Assembly: GCA_017545225.1 (NCBI GenBank)
Contig: JAFWPR010000005.1
Location: 1 to 61,735, forward strand
DNA: 61,735 bases
Direction of reading: 5' to 3'
Origin: Clostridia bacterium
GTDB taxonomy: Bacteria > Bacillota > Clostridia > Oscillospirales > CAG-272
Shown here: piece by piece, positions 25,243 to 34,579 of the stretch
How the letters are laid out: each line of letters opens with the position of its first letter
How positions within the stretch are numbered: position 1 is the first letter of the stretch
Translations under genes and position numbers: made by a program
The notes under the pieces: model-generated
What the model saw: only the letters and a program-made list of their open reading frames with translations
Database searches by the model: none
Told to the model about the DNA's origin: nothing

Positions 25243-28200
25243 ATGAAAATCATCAAATTTCTGTCGACTCTCCTGGCGCTGATCTTCATAATTTCCGCTT
25301 TCCCGCTCGCCGCATTCGCCGAGGGGGATGACGAGACCGAAGACGCCGCCGTGACCGAAACGATCGACGAGACCGAAGACGCCGAAGACGGCGAGGACTC
25401 CGAAGGAGGCGAGTCGTCCGACGGCAAGATCAACTATATGAACGACGGGTTCGCGAGCAGACAGGAAAAACTCGATACGATGTCGGTCGTCCGCGAACAG
25501 GACGGCTACCGTCTGTGGTACGAGGATTACACCGGCGAAGTCGCGATCGAGCAGATCTCGACCGGAGAGGTCCTCTTCACCAACCCGTACGACATTTCCG
25601 CAAAGGGTTCGAAGATCTCGACCACGGTGAAAAAACAGCTGCTCTCGCAGATCCGCCTCACCTACCTCGACAACGAGAAAGAGACCGAGATGTATTCCTT
25701 CGTGGAGGCCGCCGAGAGGGACCAGATCCACCTGAAGAACATCAAGAACGGTATCCGCGTCGAGTACACGCTCGGTGAGGACGCCGTGCAGAGACTCGTT
25801 CCCCGTATGATAAGCGTCGAACGCTTTGAGAAGTTCATATCCGGACCTCTTCAGGAAGCGGTCGACGAGAACGTGCCCGGCGCGCTCTTCGCGCAGACGA
25901 AGCTGATGGGCTTCTTCACCGAGAAGAACCTCGCGAAGGCTACGACCGACAAGGCGGTCAGAGATATGATCGCCACGTTCCCGATCGTCAAACAGATGGC
26001 GGTCTGGGTCTGCGACACGTCGGTCTCCGCGGCGCGACTCAAGGAGCTTGAGACGTACATCAAGACGTACTGTCCCAAGTACACCTACGAGGAACTCGAA
26101 TCCGACAACGAACAGACCGGTTACGTCAACACGGACGCGGCGCCGCCGAGATTCACGATGGCGCTCGAGTACACGATCTCCGAAGATGGCGTACAGGTCA
26201 GCCTGCCGGCAAACGGAATCTCCTTCGACGAGGAAGCGTACCCGCTGAAAGAGATCAGCATCCTGCCTTACATAGGAGCGGGAAGCAGCAAGTTCACCGG
26301 CTACACGTTCCTGCCGGACGGCTCCGGTACGATCATAAGGTACGAGGACATTCAGGACAACATCTACAAGAAATCAGGTCAGATGTACGGTCCCGACTAC
26401 GCGTACCACGAGATCAAGTCGGGCAACGAGCAGACGATGAGGATGCCCGTGTTCGGACTGGTAACGCAGTACTCCAATCCGCTCGCCGCTCCGGAAGAGG
26501 GAGTTCCGATCTACAACGATTCCGGCTTCCTCGCGATCATCACCGAGGGCGACTCGATGGCGACGCTGACGAGCGAACACGGCGGAACGCTCTACGGTTA
26601 CAACCACGTTTACGCGACGTTCAACCCGCGTCCGAGCGACAGTTACAACCTTGCGGATTCGATCTCCGTATCGGGGACCGACGCGAAGTGGACCGTCACC
26701 TCGGAGAGACGGTATACCGGAAGGTACACGATCAAGCTCGTGATGCTGAACGGCGTCCATGACGGCAAGGGCTACGAACCGTCGTACGTCGGTATGGCGG
26801 AAGCGTACCGAGATCACCTCTACGCGAACGGCACGCTTGAAAGACTCGAGGCGTCGGACAATCTGCCGCTCTTCATCGAGTCGTTCGGCTCGATCAAGAC
26901 GACGAAGAGAGTCGCCTCCGTTCCCGTCAAGGTCAACGCCCCGCTCACGACTTTCGAAAACGTCGAGACGATGGCGGACGAACTGAAGGCGGAGGGCATC
27001 GACAGCGTCAACTTCAAGCTTCGCGGCTTCGCGAACGGCGGTCTGGTCTCGACTATGCCGTACAAGCTGAAGTGGGTCGGAGAGCTCGGAGGCAACAGCG
27101 GCTTCACCGATCTCATCTCGTACGCGAACGAGAACGGCGTCGGGATCTATCCCGATTTCGACTTCGCCTACATGTACGTCAAGGACGCGTTCGACGGAGT
27201 CAATCTCAAGAACAACGCCGTCAAGACGATCGACGACCGCTACAACAGGAAGAAGGAGTACGACCCGGCTTATCAGTCGCTGATGCTGATCTCGGATATG
27301 GACAACAGCATGAGCATGACGGCGATCTCGCCCGCGTCGTTCGACTACTTCTTCAGCAAGTTTACAGGCAACTATTCGGGATACGGCAACAAGGCGATCT
27401 CGATGTCGTCCCTCGGATCGGATCTGAACTCCGATTTCAACAAGAACGATCCGTACCACCGCGAGGACAGCAAGGATATCACGACCGAACTGCTCGCGAG
27501 GGCGAAAGAGGATTACGACACCGTGATGGTCGCGGGCGGCAACGCGTACGCTTACGAGTACGCGGACGTCATCTCCGATATGGCGCTCACGTCGTCCGAA
27601 TACATCTACGCGTCGGGCTCAGTCCCGTTCATGGGCATGGTGCTCCACGGAGCGAAGACGATCATGGGCGAGCCGCTCAACATGGAAGGCGACCCCGACG
27701 AAGCGCTCCTGCGCGCGATCGAAAACGGCGCGACGATAAACTTCACTCTCTCGTATCAGAACACCGACAAGCTCAAGGACAGCGGTTACTGGAGACGGTA
27801 CTACTCGGTTTCCTACGAGATCTGGAAGGACGACGTCGTTGAGTATTACAACACGCTGAACGACGCGACGAAAGACCTTCAGGACAAACTCATCGTCGGT
27901 CACAAATACGTGAGCGCGAAGAGGATCCCGGACGAGGACGAACTCGAAGCGGACGCAAAAGAACTTGAAGAACTCCAGGCTGAAGCGCAGGAAAAGCTCA
28001 AAGCCGAAGAGGAAAAGAACGCCAAGATCGCGAGAAGAAACGAGCGTCTCGGCAAGAGTTCCACGGTCGTTCCGTCGAAGATCAAGATCCCGACCGAGAT
28101 CGACACGAGCAAGTACGAAGTGACGGGCGGATCGGTCGTCGAGGTCGAATACGAAGGCGGAGTCAGGTTCCTGCTCAACTTCAACTCGTTCGACGTCACG

Positions 28201-28260
28201 GCGGTGTTCGAAGGCACGGAATACACGATCGAAGCCATGGGCTTCATAAGAATAGGTTAA
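25243..28260 (+). CDS. Secreted DUF5696 protein with a glycosidase-like barrel
   Basis: 1005 aa. Signal peptide (1-27, ending AAFA), an acidic Glu/Asp linker (28-60), an N-terminal beta-sandwich-like part (~65-530), and a barrel-like part (~540-830) with strand-end acidic positions in YPDFDFAYM (~636-644) and LISDMDNSM (~683). It resembles glycoside hydrolases of the large GH101-like barrel class. Residues ~895-937 are a charged coiled coil. I place it in DUF5696 from its layout and operon partners. No lipobox, sortase signal or membrane anchor is seen. It lies between the YIP1 gene and the second permease pair, with GGAGGG before its ATG. Enzyme activity is inference. Confidence 0.75.
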   Translation: MKIIKFLSTLLALIFIISAFPLAAFAEGDDETEDAAVTETIDETEDAEDGEDSEGGESSDGKINYMNDGFASRQEKLDTMSVVREQDGYRLWYEDYTGEVAIEQISTGEVLFTNPYDISAKGSKISTTVKKQLLSQIRLTYLDNEKETEMYSFVEAAERDQIHLKNIKNGIRVEYTLGEDAVQRLVPRMISVERFEKFISGPLQEAVDENVPGALFAQTKLMGFFTEKNLAKATTDKAVRDMIATFPIVKQMAVWVCDTSVSAARLKELETYIKTYCPKYTYEELESDNEQTGYVNTDAAPPRFTMALEYTISEDGVQVSLPANGISFDEEAYPLKEISILPYIGAGSSKFTGYTFLPDGSGTIIRYEDIQDNIYKKSGQMYGPDYAYHEIKSGNEQTMRMPVFGLVTQYSNPLAAPEEGVPIYNDSGFLAIITEGDSMATLTSEHGGTLYGYNHVYATFNPRPSDSYNLADSISVSGTDAKWTVTSERRYTGRYTIKLVMLNGVHDGKGYEPSYVGMAEAYRDHLYANGTLERLEASDNLPLFIESFGSIKTTKRVASVPVKVNAPLTTFENVETMADELKAEGIDSVNFKLRGFANGGLVSTMPYKLKWVGELGGNSGFTDLISYANENGVGIYPDFDFAYMYVKDAFDGVNLKNNAVKTIDDRYNRKKEYDPAYQSLMLISDMDNSMSMTAISPASFDYFFSKFTGNYSGYGNKAISMSSLGSDLNSDFNKNDPYHREDSKDITTELLARAKEDYDTVMVAGGNAYAYEYADVISDMALTSSEYIYASGSVPFMGMVLHGAKTIMGEPLNMEGDPDEALLRAIENGATINFTLSYQNTDKLKDSGYWRRYYSVSYEIWKDDVVEYYNTLNDATKDLQDKLIVGHKYVSAKRIPDEDELEADAKELEELQAEAQEKLKAEEEKNAKIARRNERLGKSSTVVPSKIKIPTEIDTSKYEVTGGSVVEVEYEGGVRFLLNFNSFDVTAVFEGTEYTIEAMGFIRIG

Positions 28261-28273
28261 GGAGGTGCGGGGT

Positions 28274-29239
28274 ATGAACATGGTAAAAGAAAAGATCGGC
28301 TCCGCGCCGAAGAAGAAAAAGATCGCCTCTCTCGACAAGAGAAAGGCGAGGATCGGGTGGCTCTTCGTCCTCCCGTTCATCATCGGTTTCGTCTTCATTT
28401 ATCTTCCTATTATATTTAACTCCATAAAATTCAGCTTCAACCACATTATCATTCAGACGAGCGGCGGTTACAAGCTTGAATTCGTCGGGTTCCAGAACTA
28501 CTCAGACGCGTTTATGGTCGACACCGGATTCAAGGACACGCTTCTGGCGGGCCTCGGACAGCTCGTGGTGGACATTCCCGCGATCGTGCTGTTCTCCCTG
28601 TTCATAGCGCTCATCCTGAACCAGAAGATCCTCGGACGCGCGGCGTTCAGAGCGATATTCTTCATCCCGGTCATTCTGACCACCGGTCTGATCAGTTCGA
28701 TCGACGCGAGCAACAACGACCTGCTCAACCATATGACGAACGGAAGCATCGATACGGGTACGGAGGCTGCGGGAGCCGGAATTCTGTCGGTCGAATCGCT
28801 TCAGGGCCTGTTTCAGAACATGGTCGTCGGAGGCGAATTCGTCACAACGATAGTCGGCATCGTCAACGGCATCTACGACATCGTCAACAGATGCGGCGTA
28901 CAGATGCTGATCTTCCTCGCCGGCCTGCAGTCGATCTCGCCGTCCATCTACGAGTCGTGCCAGATCGACGGCGCGAGCGGATGGGAGACTTTCTGGAAGG
29001 TCACCTTCCCGATGATCTCGCCTATCATCCTCGTCAACGTCGTCTACACGATCATCGACGCGTTTACGTCGGCGAGCAACAAGGTCATGGCTTACATCAC
29101 GACAGTCTACGACAGGCCTAACAACGGAAACGTTCTGGCGTCGGCGATGTCGTGGACGTACTTCCTGATCGTAATTGCGATAATCGCCGCCGCGGCGGGC
29201 ACCATCAGCTCCGTCGTGTTCTACCAGAGAAGAGATTGA
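28274..29239 (+). CDS. ABC sugar-transport permease, second pair (MalF type)
   Basis: 321-aa permease with a Lys-rich cytoplasmic N-terminus and six predicted helices. The EAA loop reads ESCQIDGASGWETFWKVTFP near residues 228-247. ATG at 28274 is chosen because it stands 6 bp after GGAGGTG; a GTG at 28265 lies within that site and is unlikely. A long extracellular loop (~135-195) between helices is larger than in the first-pair permease. Having a second permease pair in one operon with one binding protein is unusual. Confidence 0.92.
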   Translation: MNMVKEKIGSAPKKKKIASLDKRKARIGWLFVLPFIIGFVFIYLPIIFNSIKFSFNHIIIQTSGGYKLEFVGFQNYSDAFMVDTGFKDTLLAGLGQLVVDIPAIVLFSLFIALILNQKILGRAAFRAIFFIPVILTTGLISSIDASNNDLLNHMTNGSIDTGTEAAGAGILSVESLQGLFQNMVVGGEFVTTIVGIVNGIYDIVNRCGVQMLIFLAGLQSISPSIYESCQIDGASGWETFWKVTFPMISPIILVNVVYTIIDAFTSASNKVMAYITTVYDRPNNGNVLASAMSWTYFLIVIAIIAAAAGTISSVVFYQRRD

Positions 29240-29254
29240 GGGGAGGCGAGTTGA

Positions 29255-30301
29255 ATGAATAAAACGGCTGAGACCCCGAAGGTCAAAAGAGAGACGAAAA
29301 ACAGGATCCGCGTCGATTTTGAACGCACTCCTCTTCTCGAACGCATGAGAGCGAAATTCCTGAACTTCTACACGCTCAAGAAAGTGCTGTGGTATCTGTT
29401 CAGGTTCCTGCTTCTGCTCGGCGTGTCGTTCGTCATCCTCTTCCCGTTCTTCTCGAAGATATCCGCCTCGTTCATGAGCGCGTCCGACTTCACGGACGTG
29501 ACCGTGCTGCTGATCCCGAAGAACCCGACGCTGTCGACGTACGCGGCGATCATCACGGAGAACGGATACTTCCCGGCGATGGGCAACACGTTCCTCCTGT
29601 CGCTCGTATGCGGCTTGCTTCAGACGTTCGTCTGCACGATGATAGGATACGGATTCGCTAAATTCAAATTCAAAGGCAGCAAGATACTTTTCTTCGCGGT
29701 CATCTTCACGATGGTCGTTCCGCACTCGACTCTCCGACTCGCTATGTTCATGAAGTTCAAGAACTTCGACGTTCTGTGGATCGGGACCCTCCTCAACAAG
29801 ATGGGGGTGACGGCGAACGCCGGCATCAACATGCTCAACACCAACTGGCCGCTGTGGATCCTCTCCGCGACCGGACTCGCCTTCAAGAACGGTCTGTTCA
29901 TCTTCCTGATGAGGCAGTTCTTCAAGGGCATCCCGGACGAACTCGAGGAGTCCGCGTATCTGGACGGCTCGGGCGTGTTCAAGACCTTCCTCTTCATCAT
30001 TCTGCCGAACTCGGTCACTATGATGATCACGGTCTTTATGTTCTCGTTCTGCTGGCAGTGGACTGACACGTTCTACTCGAACCTGTTCTACACCAAGTCG
30101 GGAGCGGCGCTTCTGCCGTCTATCATCAAGACGCCCGCATCGCTCTCCGAGATCGTCAGCAAGACTGCCGGAAGCAGTCTGTACTCCTCGGCGATCACGA
30201 ATACCTGCGGACTGCTCATCATCTTCCCGCTCATCATACTCTACCTCTTCGGTCAGAAGTATATCGTGCAGGGTATCGAGCGTTCCGGTATAACGGGTTA
30301 A
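29255..30301 (+). CDS. ABC sugar-transport permease, second pair (MalG type)
   Basis: 348-aa permease with an extended basic N-terminus of about 50 residues before the first helix. The EAA loop reads ESAYLDGSGVFKTFLFIILP near residues 232-251. It is the last gene of the operon; a long inverted repeat follows at 30361-30420. Partner of the preceding permease (15-bp gap). The two pairs are clearly different in sequence, so they are not a recent duplication. Confidence 0.92.
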   Translation: MNKTAETPKVKRETKNRIRVDFERTPLLERMRAKFLNFYTLKKVLWYLFRFLLLLGVSFVILFPFFSKISASFMSASDFTDVTVLLIPKNPTLSTYAAIITENGYFPAMGNTFLLSLVCGLLQTFVCTMIGYGFAKFKFKGSKILFFAVIFTMVVPHSTLRLAMFMKFKNFDVLWIGTLLNKMGVTANAGINMLNTNWPLWILSATGLAFKNGLFIFLMRQFFKGIPDELEESAYLDGSGVFKTFLFIILPNSVTMMITVFMFSFCWQWTDTFYSNLFYTKSGAALLPSIIKTPASLSEIVSKTAGSSLYSSAITNTCGLLIIFPLIILYLFGQKYIVQGIERSGITG

Positions 30302-30360
30302 ACACACGGCGGGCGCATTAAGCGCAGACCGAAAAAGCACGAGTTAAAAACGATTTAAAA

Positions 30361-30426
30361 AATGCGAAAATCCGTAGTTTTCATCTTCTTTAAGGTAAAA
30401 ATCCTACGGATTTTTGCATTCTATGT
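30361..30426 (+). terminator. Terminator of the glycan-transport operon
   Basis: Inverted repeat AATGCGAAAATCCGTAG (30361-30377) and CTACGGATTTTTGCATT (30404-30420), 17 bp arms with a 26-nt loop, followed by a T-rich stretch. Confidence 0.7.
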
Positions 30427-30533
30427 GCTTTTTCTATCGCCGTTTTTCCCCTCGGCGTATGCCAATACGCCTGACGGGGAAAGAACGACGATTCTGCATC
30501 TTAATGCGTCCGCCGACTTATACGGGGGTAAAA

Positions 30534-31370
30534 ATGACGGAAGGTTTTGCCGCGAAAGCGGTGCGCGGGAAATTCAGACGCGAGCTGTGGGGGCCGTTCA
30601 TCACGGCGCTGAAGGAGTACGAACTCCTGAAAGAGGGCGATCGCGTCGCGGTCTGCCTGTCGGGCGGAAAGGATTCCGCCCTTCTCGGCGTGCTCATGGA
30701 CGAGCTTCACCGCCACAGCGATTTCCCGTTCGGCGTCGAATATATCACGATGGACCCGGGGTACGCCCCGGAGAACCGGGCGAAACTCGAGGAAAACGCA
30801 AAGGTCCTCGGGCTGCCCCTGCGCGTCTTCGAGACGAATGTCTTCCGCGTCGCGTCGAGGCAGGAGAAGTCACCGTGCTACCTTTGCGCGCGCATGAGGC
30901 GCGGTCATCTTTACAACTTCGCGCGCGAGCTCGGGTGCAACAAGATCGCGCTCGGTCACCACATGACGGACGCCGCAGTGACGGTCCTGATGGGCATGAT
31001 ATGGGGCTCGCAGATCTCCGGGATGCTCCCGAGACTTAAGAGCACGAATTTCGAGGGAATGGAGCTGATACGCCCGCTCATCCGGATCAAAGAGGATGAT
31101 ATCGTGCGCTGGGCGAAGTACTGCGGGCTCGAGTTCCTCGGCTGCGCGTGCTCGATGACGGCGGACGACGGACGGTATTCCTCGCGGAGGGCGTGGACGA
31201 AGGAACTGATGCGCTCCCTCGAGGAGGACTGCCCCGATATCGAGATAAACCTCTTCAACAGCACGAAGAACGTGATGCTCGACACGCTGACGGGATATAA
31301 GGAACACGGGACGGAGCACACGTTTCTCGAGAGGTTCGCGGAGGGTTCTTTTAGCACTCCCGACGAATGA
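30534..31370 (+). CDS. PP-loop ATPase, tRNA 2-thiocytidine synthetase-like
   Basis: 278 aa, cytoplasmic. The N-type PP-loop CLSGGKDS (about residues 40-47) binds ATP; CYLC (~117-120) followed by ARMRRGHLYNFARELG and the later Cys of GCACS match the three-cysteine Fe-S site of TtcA proteins, which thiolate cytidine 32 in tRNA. The ATG at 30534 follows GGGGG; the longer in-frame extension upstream is AT-rich and unlike coding DNA. Single gene between terminators. Other TtcA/TilS-type thiolases are possible. Confidence 0.85.
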   Translation: MTEGFAAKAVRGKFRRELWGPFITALKEYELLKEGDRVAVCLSGGKDSALLGVLMDELHRHSDFPFGVEYITMDPGYAPENRAKLEENAKVLGLPLRVFETNVFRVASRQEKSPCYLCARMRRGHLYNFARELGCNKIALGHHMTDAAVTVLMGMIWGSQISGMLPRLKSTNFEGMELIRPLIRIKEDDIVRWAKYCGLEFLGCACSMTADDGRYSSRRAWTKELMRSLEEDCPDIEINLFNSTKNVMLDTLTGYKEHGTEHTFLERFAEGSFSTPDE

Positions 31371-31443
31371 ATGCGAGAAAAACGTAAAAATTGCTCAAAA
31401 CCGGTATCAATTGTTAAATAAATGTAAACCTTGAAAAAACCTC

Positions 31444-31472
31444 TTGATTTTTGGATAAGTCGGGACTAAAAT
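31444..31472 (+). promoter_or_regulatory. Sigma-A promoter of groESL
   Basis: TTGATT (31444-31449), 17-bp spacer, TAAAAT (31467-31472). The predicted transcript start is next to the CIRCE element. Confidence 0.88.
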
Positions 31473-31485
31473 AATAGAGTAAAGA

Positions 31486-31512
31486 TTGGCACTCAGCAAT
31501 GCTGAGTGCTAA
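31486..31512 (+). promoter_or_regulatory. CIRCE operator (HrcA-binding site)
   Basis: TTGGCACTC (31486-31494), 9-nt spacer, GAGTGCTAA (31504-31512). This is the standard CIRCE inverted repeat with one mismatch in the left arm. HrcA binding here represses groESL and is lifted on heat stress. Confidence 0.97.
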
Positions 31513-31560
31513 ATTATCAAAAATAAAGCGCGAAAGCGCATAACGGAGGAGGTCATTCAA

Positions 31561-31845
31561 ATGACTATCAAACCTTTGGCTGACAGAGTCGTCGTCAAGA
31601 CGATTGAAGCGGAAGAAAAAACGACCGGCGGGATCGTTCTCCCGGGCAAGGCGCAGGAGAAGCCGCAGATCGCGGAAGTTGTCGCCGTAGGCCCCGGCGG
31701 GACCGTCGACGGTAAAGAGGTCGTCATGACCGTCAAGGTCGGCGATCGCGTTATCACGAGCAAGTATTCAGGTACCGACGTGAAGTGCGACGGCGAGGAA
31801 TACTCGATCGTAAAACAGAGCGATATACTCGCCATCGTCGAGTGA
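31561..31845 (+). CDS. groS: Co-chaperonin GroES
   Basis: 94-aa GroES (Hsp10), the heptameric lid of the GroEL folding chamber. The mobile loop segment EEKTTGGIVLPGKAQEKPQI and the ending SIVKQSDILAIVE are typical, and length is standard. GGAGGAGG precedes the ATG. It is the first gene of the CIRCE-controlled operon, 31 bp ahead of groEL. Confidence 0.98.
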   Translation: MTIKPLADRVVVKTIEAEEKTTGGIVLPGKAQEKPQIAEVVAVGPGGTVDGKEVVMTVKVGDRVITSKYSGTDVKCDGEEYSIVKQSDILAIVE

Positions 31846-31870
31846 CGGCGGGCGGATGAAAGGAGACTGA

Positions 31871-33514
<1,644 letters not shown>

Positions 33515-33517
33515 ACT

Positions 33518-33604
33518 ATGATCGCCTCCGGCGAGCATAGTTGAGTTATGATCGCCTCCGGCGAGCATAGTTGAGTTATGATCGCCTCCGGCGAGTTATG
33601 AGTT
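33518..33604 (+). repeat. Tandem 30-bp hairpin repeat downstream of groEL
   Basis: Two and a half copies of a 30-bp unit starting at 33518, 33548 and 33578 (ATGATCGCCTCCGGCGAGCA plus TAGTTGAGTT). Each unit folds as CTATG-at-CGCC-tcc-GGCG-ag-CATAG. The third copy is altered after GGCGAG. Confidence 0.92.
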
Positions 33605-33740
33605 ATGATTTGCTTCGCAAAGTTATGAGTTGCCTTCGGCAACGTTGATTATTACGAGGCGATCATATCATAACTTTCGCCGGAGGCGAAATCATATCGT
33701 CCGGCGTCAGCCGGACTCATAACTCTAAACTCATAACAAG
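33605..33740. repeat. Hairpin array between groEL and the four-helix-bundle gene
   Basis: Four further short stems in a row: TTTGC-ttc-GCAAA, TTGCC-ttc-GGCAA, TTTCGCC-gga-GGCGAAA and GTCCGGC-gtca-GCCGGAC. They are separated by GTTATGA-type linkers on the left and TCATAAC/TCATATC-type linkers on the right, so the whole block is roughly inverted about its middle (near 33650). The last linker repeats CATAACTC twice before the gene's ribosome site. Confidence 0.9.
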
Positions 33741-33757
33741 ACGGAGCGGTATGAAAA

Positions 33758-34108
33758 ATGAGCGACAGTATTCTTCGGACAAAGTCAAAAGATTTTGCCA
33801 AAGCAATTATAGTTCTTTGCAGAGAACTGAAAGAAAAACGCGTCGAGGCGGATCTTGTCAATCAGCTTCTTCGAAGCGGGACTTCAATAGGCGCAAACGT
33901 CTACGAAGCGCAGTATGCGCAGGGAACAAAAGATTTTATATCAAAACTTGAAATTGCGCTGAAAGAATGTAATGAAAGCGCGTATTGGCTTGAATTGCTT
34001 TATGAAACCGGCTCCGTTTCAAAAGATTCTTTTGACCTGTATCAAAACAAATGCGTTGAATTGCGCAGGATGCTTGTCTCGTCCGTAACTACTCTCAAAA
34101 ACAAATAA
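33758..34108 (+). CDS. Four-helix-bundle protein (S23/IVP family)
   Basis: 116 aa, all-helical. The segments AIIVLCRELKEKRVEADLVNQLLRSG, TSIGANVYEA (the most conserved stretch of the family) and FISKLEIALKECNESAYWLELL match the four-helix-bundle proteins found in 23S rRNA intervening sequences and, as Avd, beside diversity-generating retroelements. No reverse transcriptase or rRNA is near, so this is an orphan copy. Codon use is lower in G/C at third positions than neighbours, which suggests transfer. A terminator follows at once. Function is unknown; nucleic-acid binding is inferred from the basic surface of relatives. Confidence 0.85.
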   Translation: MSDSILRTKSKDFAKAIIVLCRELKEKRVEADLVNQLLRSGTSIGANVYEAQYAQGTKDFISKLEIALKECNESAYWLELLYETGSVSKDSFDLYQNKCVELRRMLVSSVTTLKNK

Positions 34109-34116
34109 GTATTAAC

Positions 34117-34152
34117 AATCCCCTTGCGTAAATAAGTCGCAAGGGGATTTTT
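34117..34152 (+). terminator. Terminator of the four-helix-bundle gene
   Basis: AATCCCCTTGCG-TAAATAAGT-CGCAAGGGGATTTTT. Confidence 0.88.
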
Positions 34153-34155
34153 GTG

Positions 34156-34191
34156 AAAAAAGCGCCGCTTCCCGATTTCGGGAAGCGGCGC
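34156..34191 (-). terminator. Terminator of the EF-hand gene
   Basis: GCGCCGCTTCCCG-ATTT-CGGGAAGCGGCGC, followed on the minus strand by TTTTTT. Confidence 0.88.
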
Positions 34192-34204
34192 GCGTTATTC
34201 GGTT

Positions 34205-34375
34205 TTACCGGGGGTATTCGTCGTCGTCGGGGAAGTTTTTGTCGAGCGCATCCTCGTTCTGATCTTCGGCGTCAAACTCGCCGCTCATGATCATATATCC
34301 GAGTAATTCTTCGCCTGCGTCGACCTTGCCGTCGCCGTTAAAATCAAACGGTTCGAATTTGAAATCGTCTCCCAT
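34205..34375 (-). CDS. Small EF-hand-like protein
   Basis: 56 aa, acidic. One calcium-binding-type loop, DFNGDGKVDAGEE (DxNxDGxxDxxE pattern, residues ~11-22), followed by a helix ELLGYMIMSGEF and an acidic tail. No signal peptide. The ATG at 34375 is used because it is 8 bp after GGAGG; an upstream ATG overlaps that site. It has its own near-consensus promoter and terminator, so it is a real single gene. The loop resembles dockerin and EF-hand loops, but a dockerin has two. Function unknown. Confidence 0.7.
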   Translation of the reverse strand: MGDDFKFEPFDFNGDGKVDAGEELLGYMIMSGEFDAEDQNEDALDKNFPDDDEYPR

Positions 34376-34436
34376 AAGCTCACCCTCCATTAATCCGTTA
34401 CCGGAAACTCTCTGTCGGACTTGCCTCTGTACTTTT

Positions 34437-34465
34437 ATTATATCACTATCTTTTCTTTTTTGCAA
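34437..34465 (-). promoter_or_regulatory. Sigma-A promoter of the EF-hand gene
   Basis: Minus strand TTGCAA (34460-34465), 17-bp spacer, TATAAT (34437-34442). Confidence 0.85.
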
Positions 34466-34513
34466 ATAATTCGTTCGACAAGATTCCCCCCGCCTTAAAC
34501 TTATGGCTCTTTA

Positions 34514-34543
34514 TTGAAAACCCCGCCTTTTATATGTTATTAT
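34514..34543 (+). promoter_or_regulatory. Probable promoter of the LRR-SLH gene
   Basis: TTGAAA (34514-34519), 18-bp spacer, TATTAT (34538-34543). TTAGGGTAAC follows at 34547-34556, a motif shared with 1010 and 39414-39453, and could be an operator. Confidence 0.6.
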
Positions 34544-34579
34544 TAACTTAGGGTAACTAAAAATAATACGGAGGGAGTC

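Noticed and set aside
28502-30340. Long minus-strand open frame opposite the second permease pair
   Set aside because: Arg/Asp-rich translation with no recognisable domain; the plus-strand permeases have EAA motifs and ribosome sites.
33518-33604. CRISPR-like array downstream of groEL
   Set aside because: The 30-bp units are directly abutting, with no variable spacers and no cas gene. The tandem unit is itself a hairpin.
33758-34108. Diversity-generating retroelement accessory protein (Avd) system
   Set aside because: The fold fits, but there is no reverse transcriptase, template repeat or variable protein near it.
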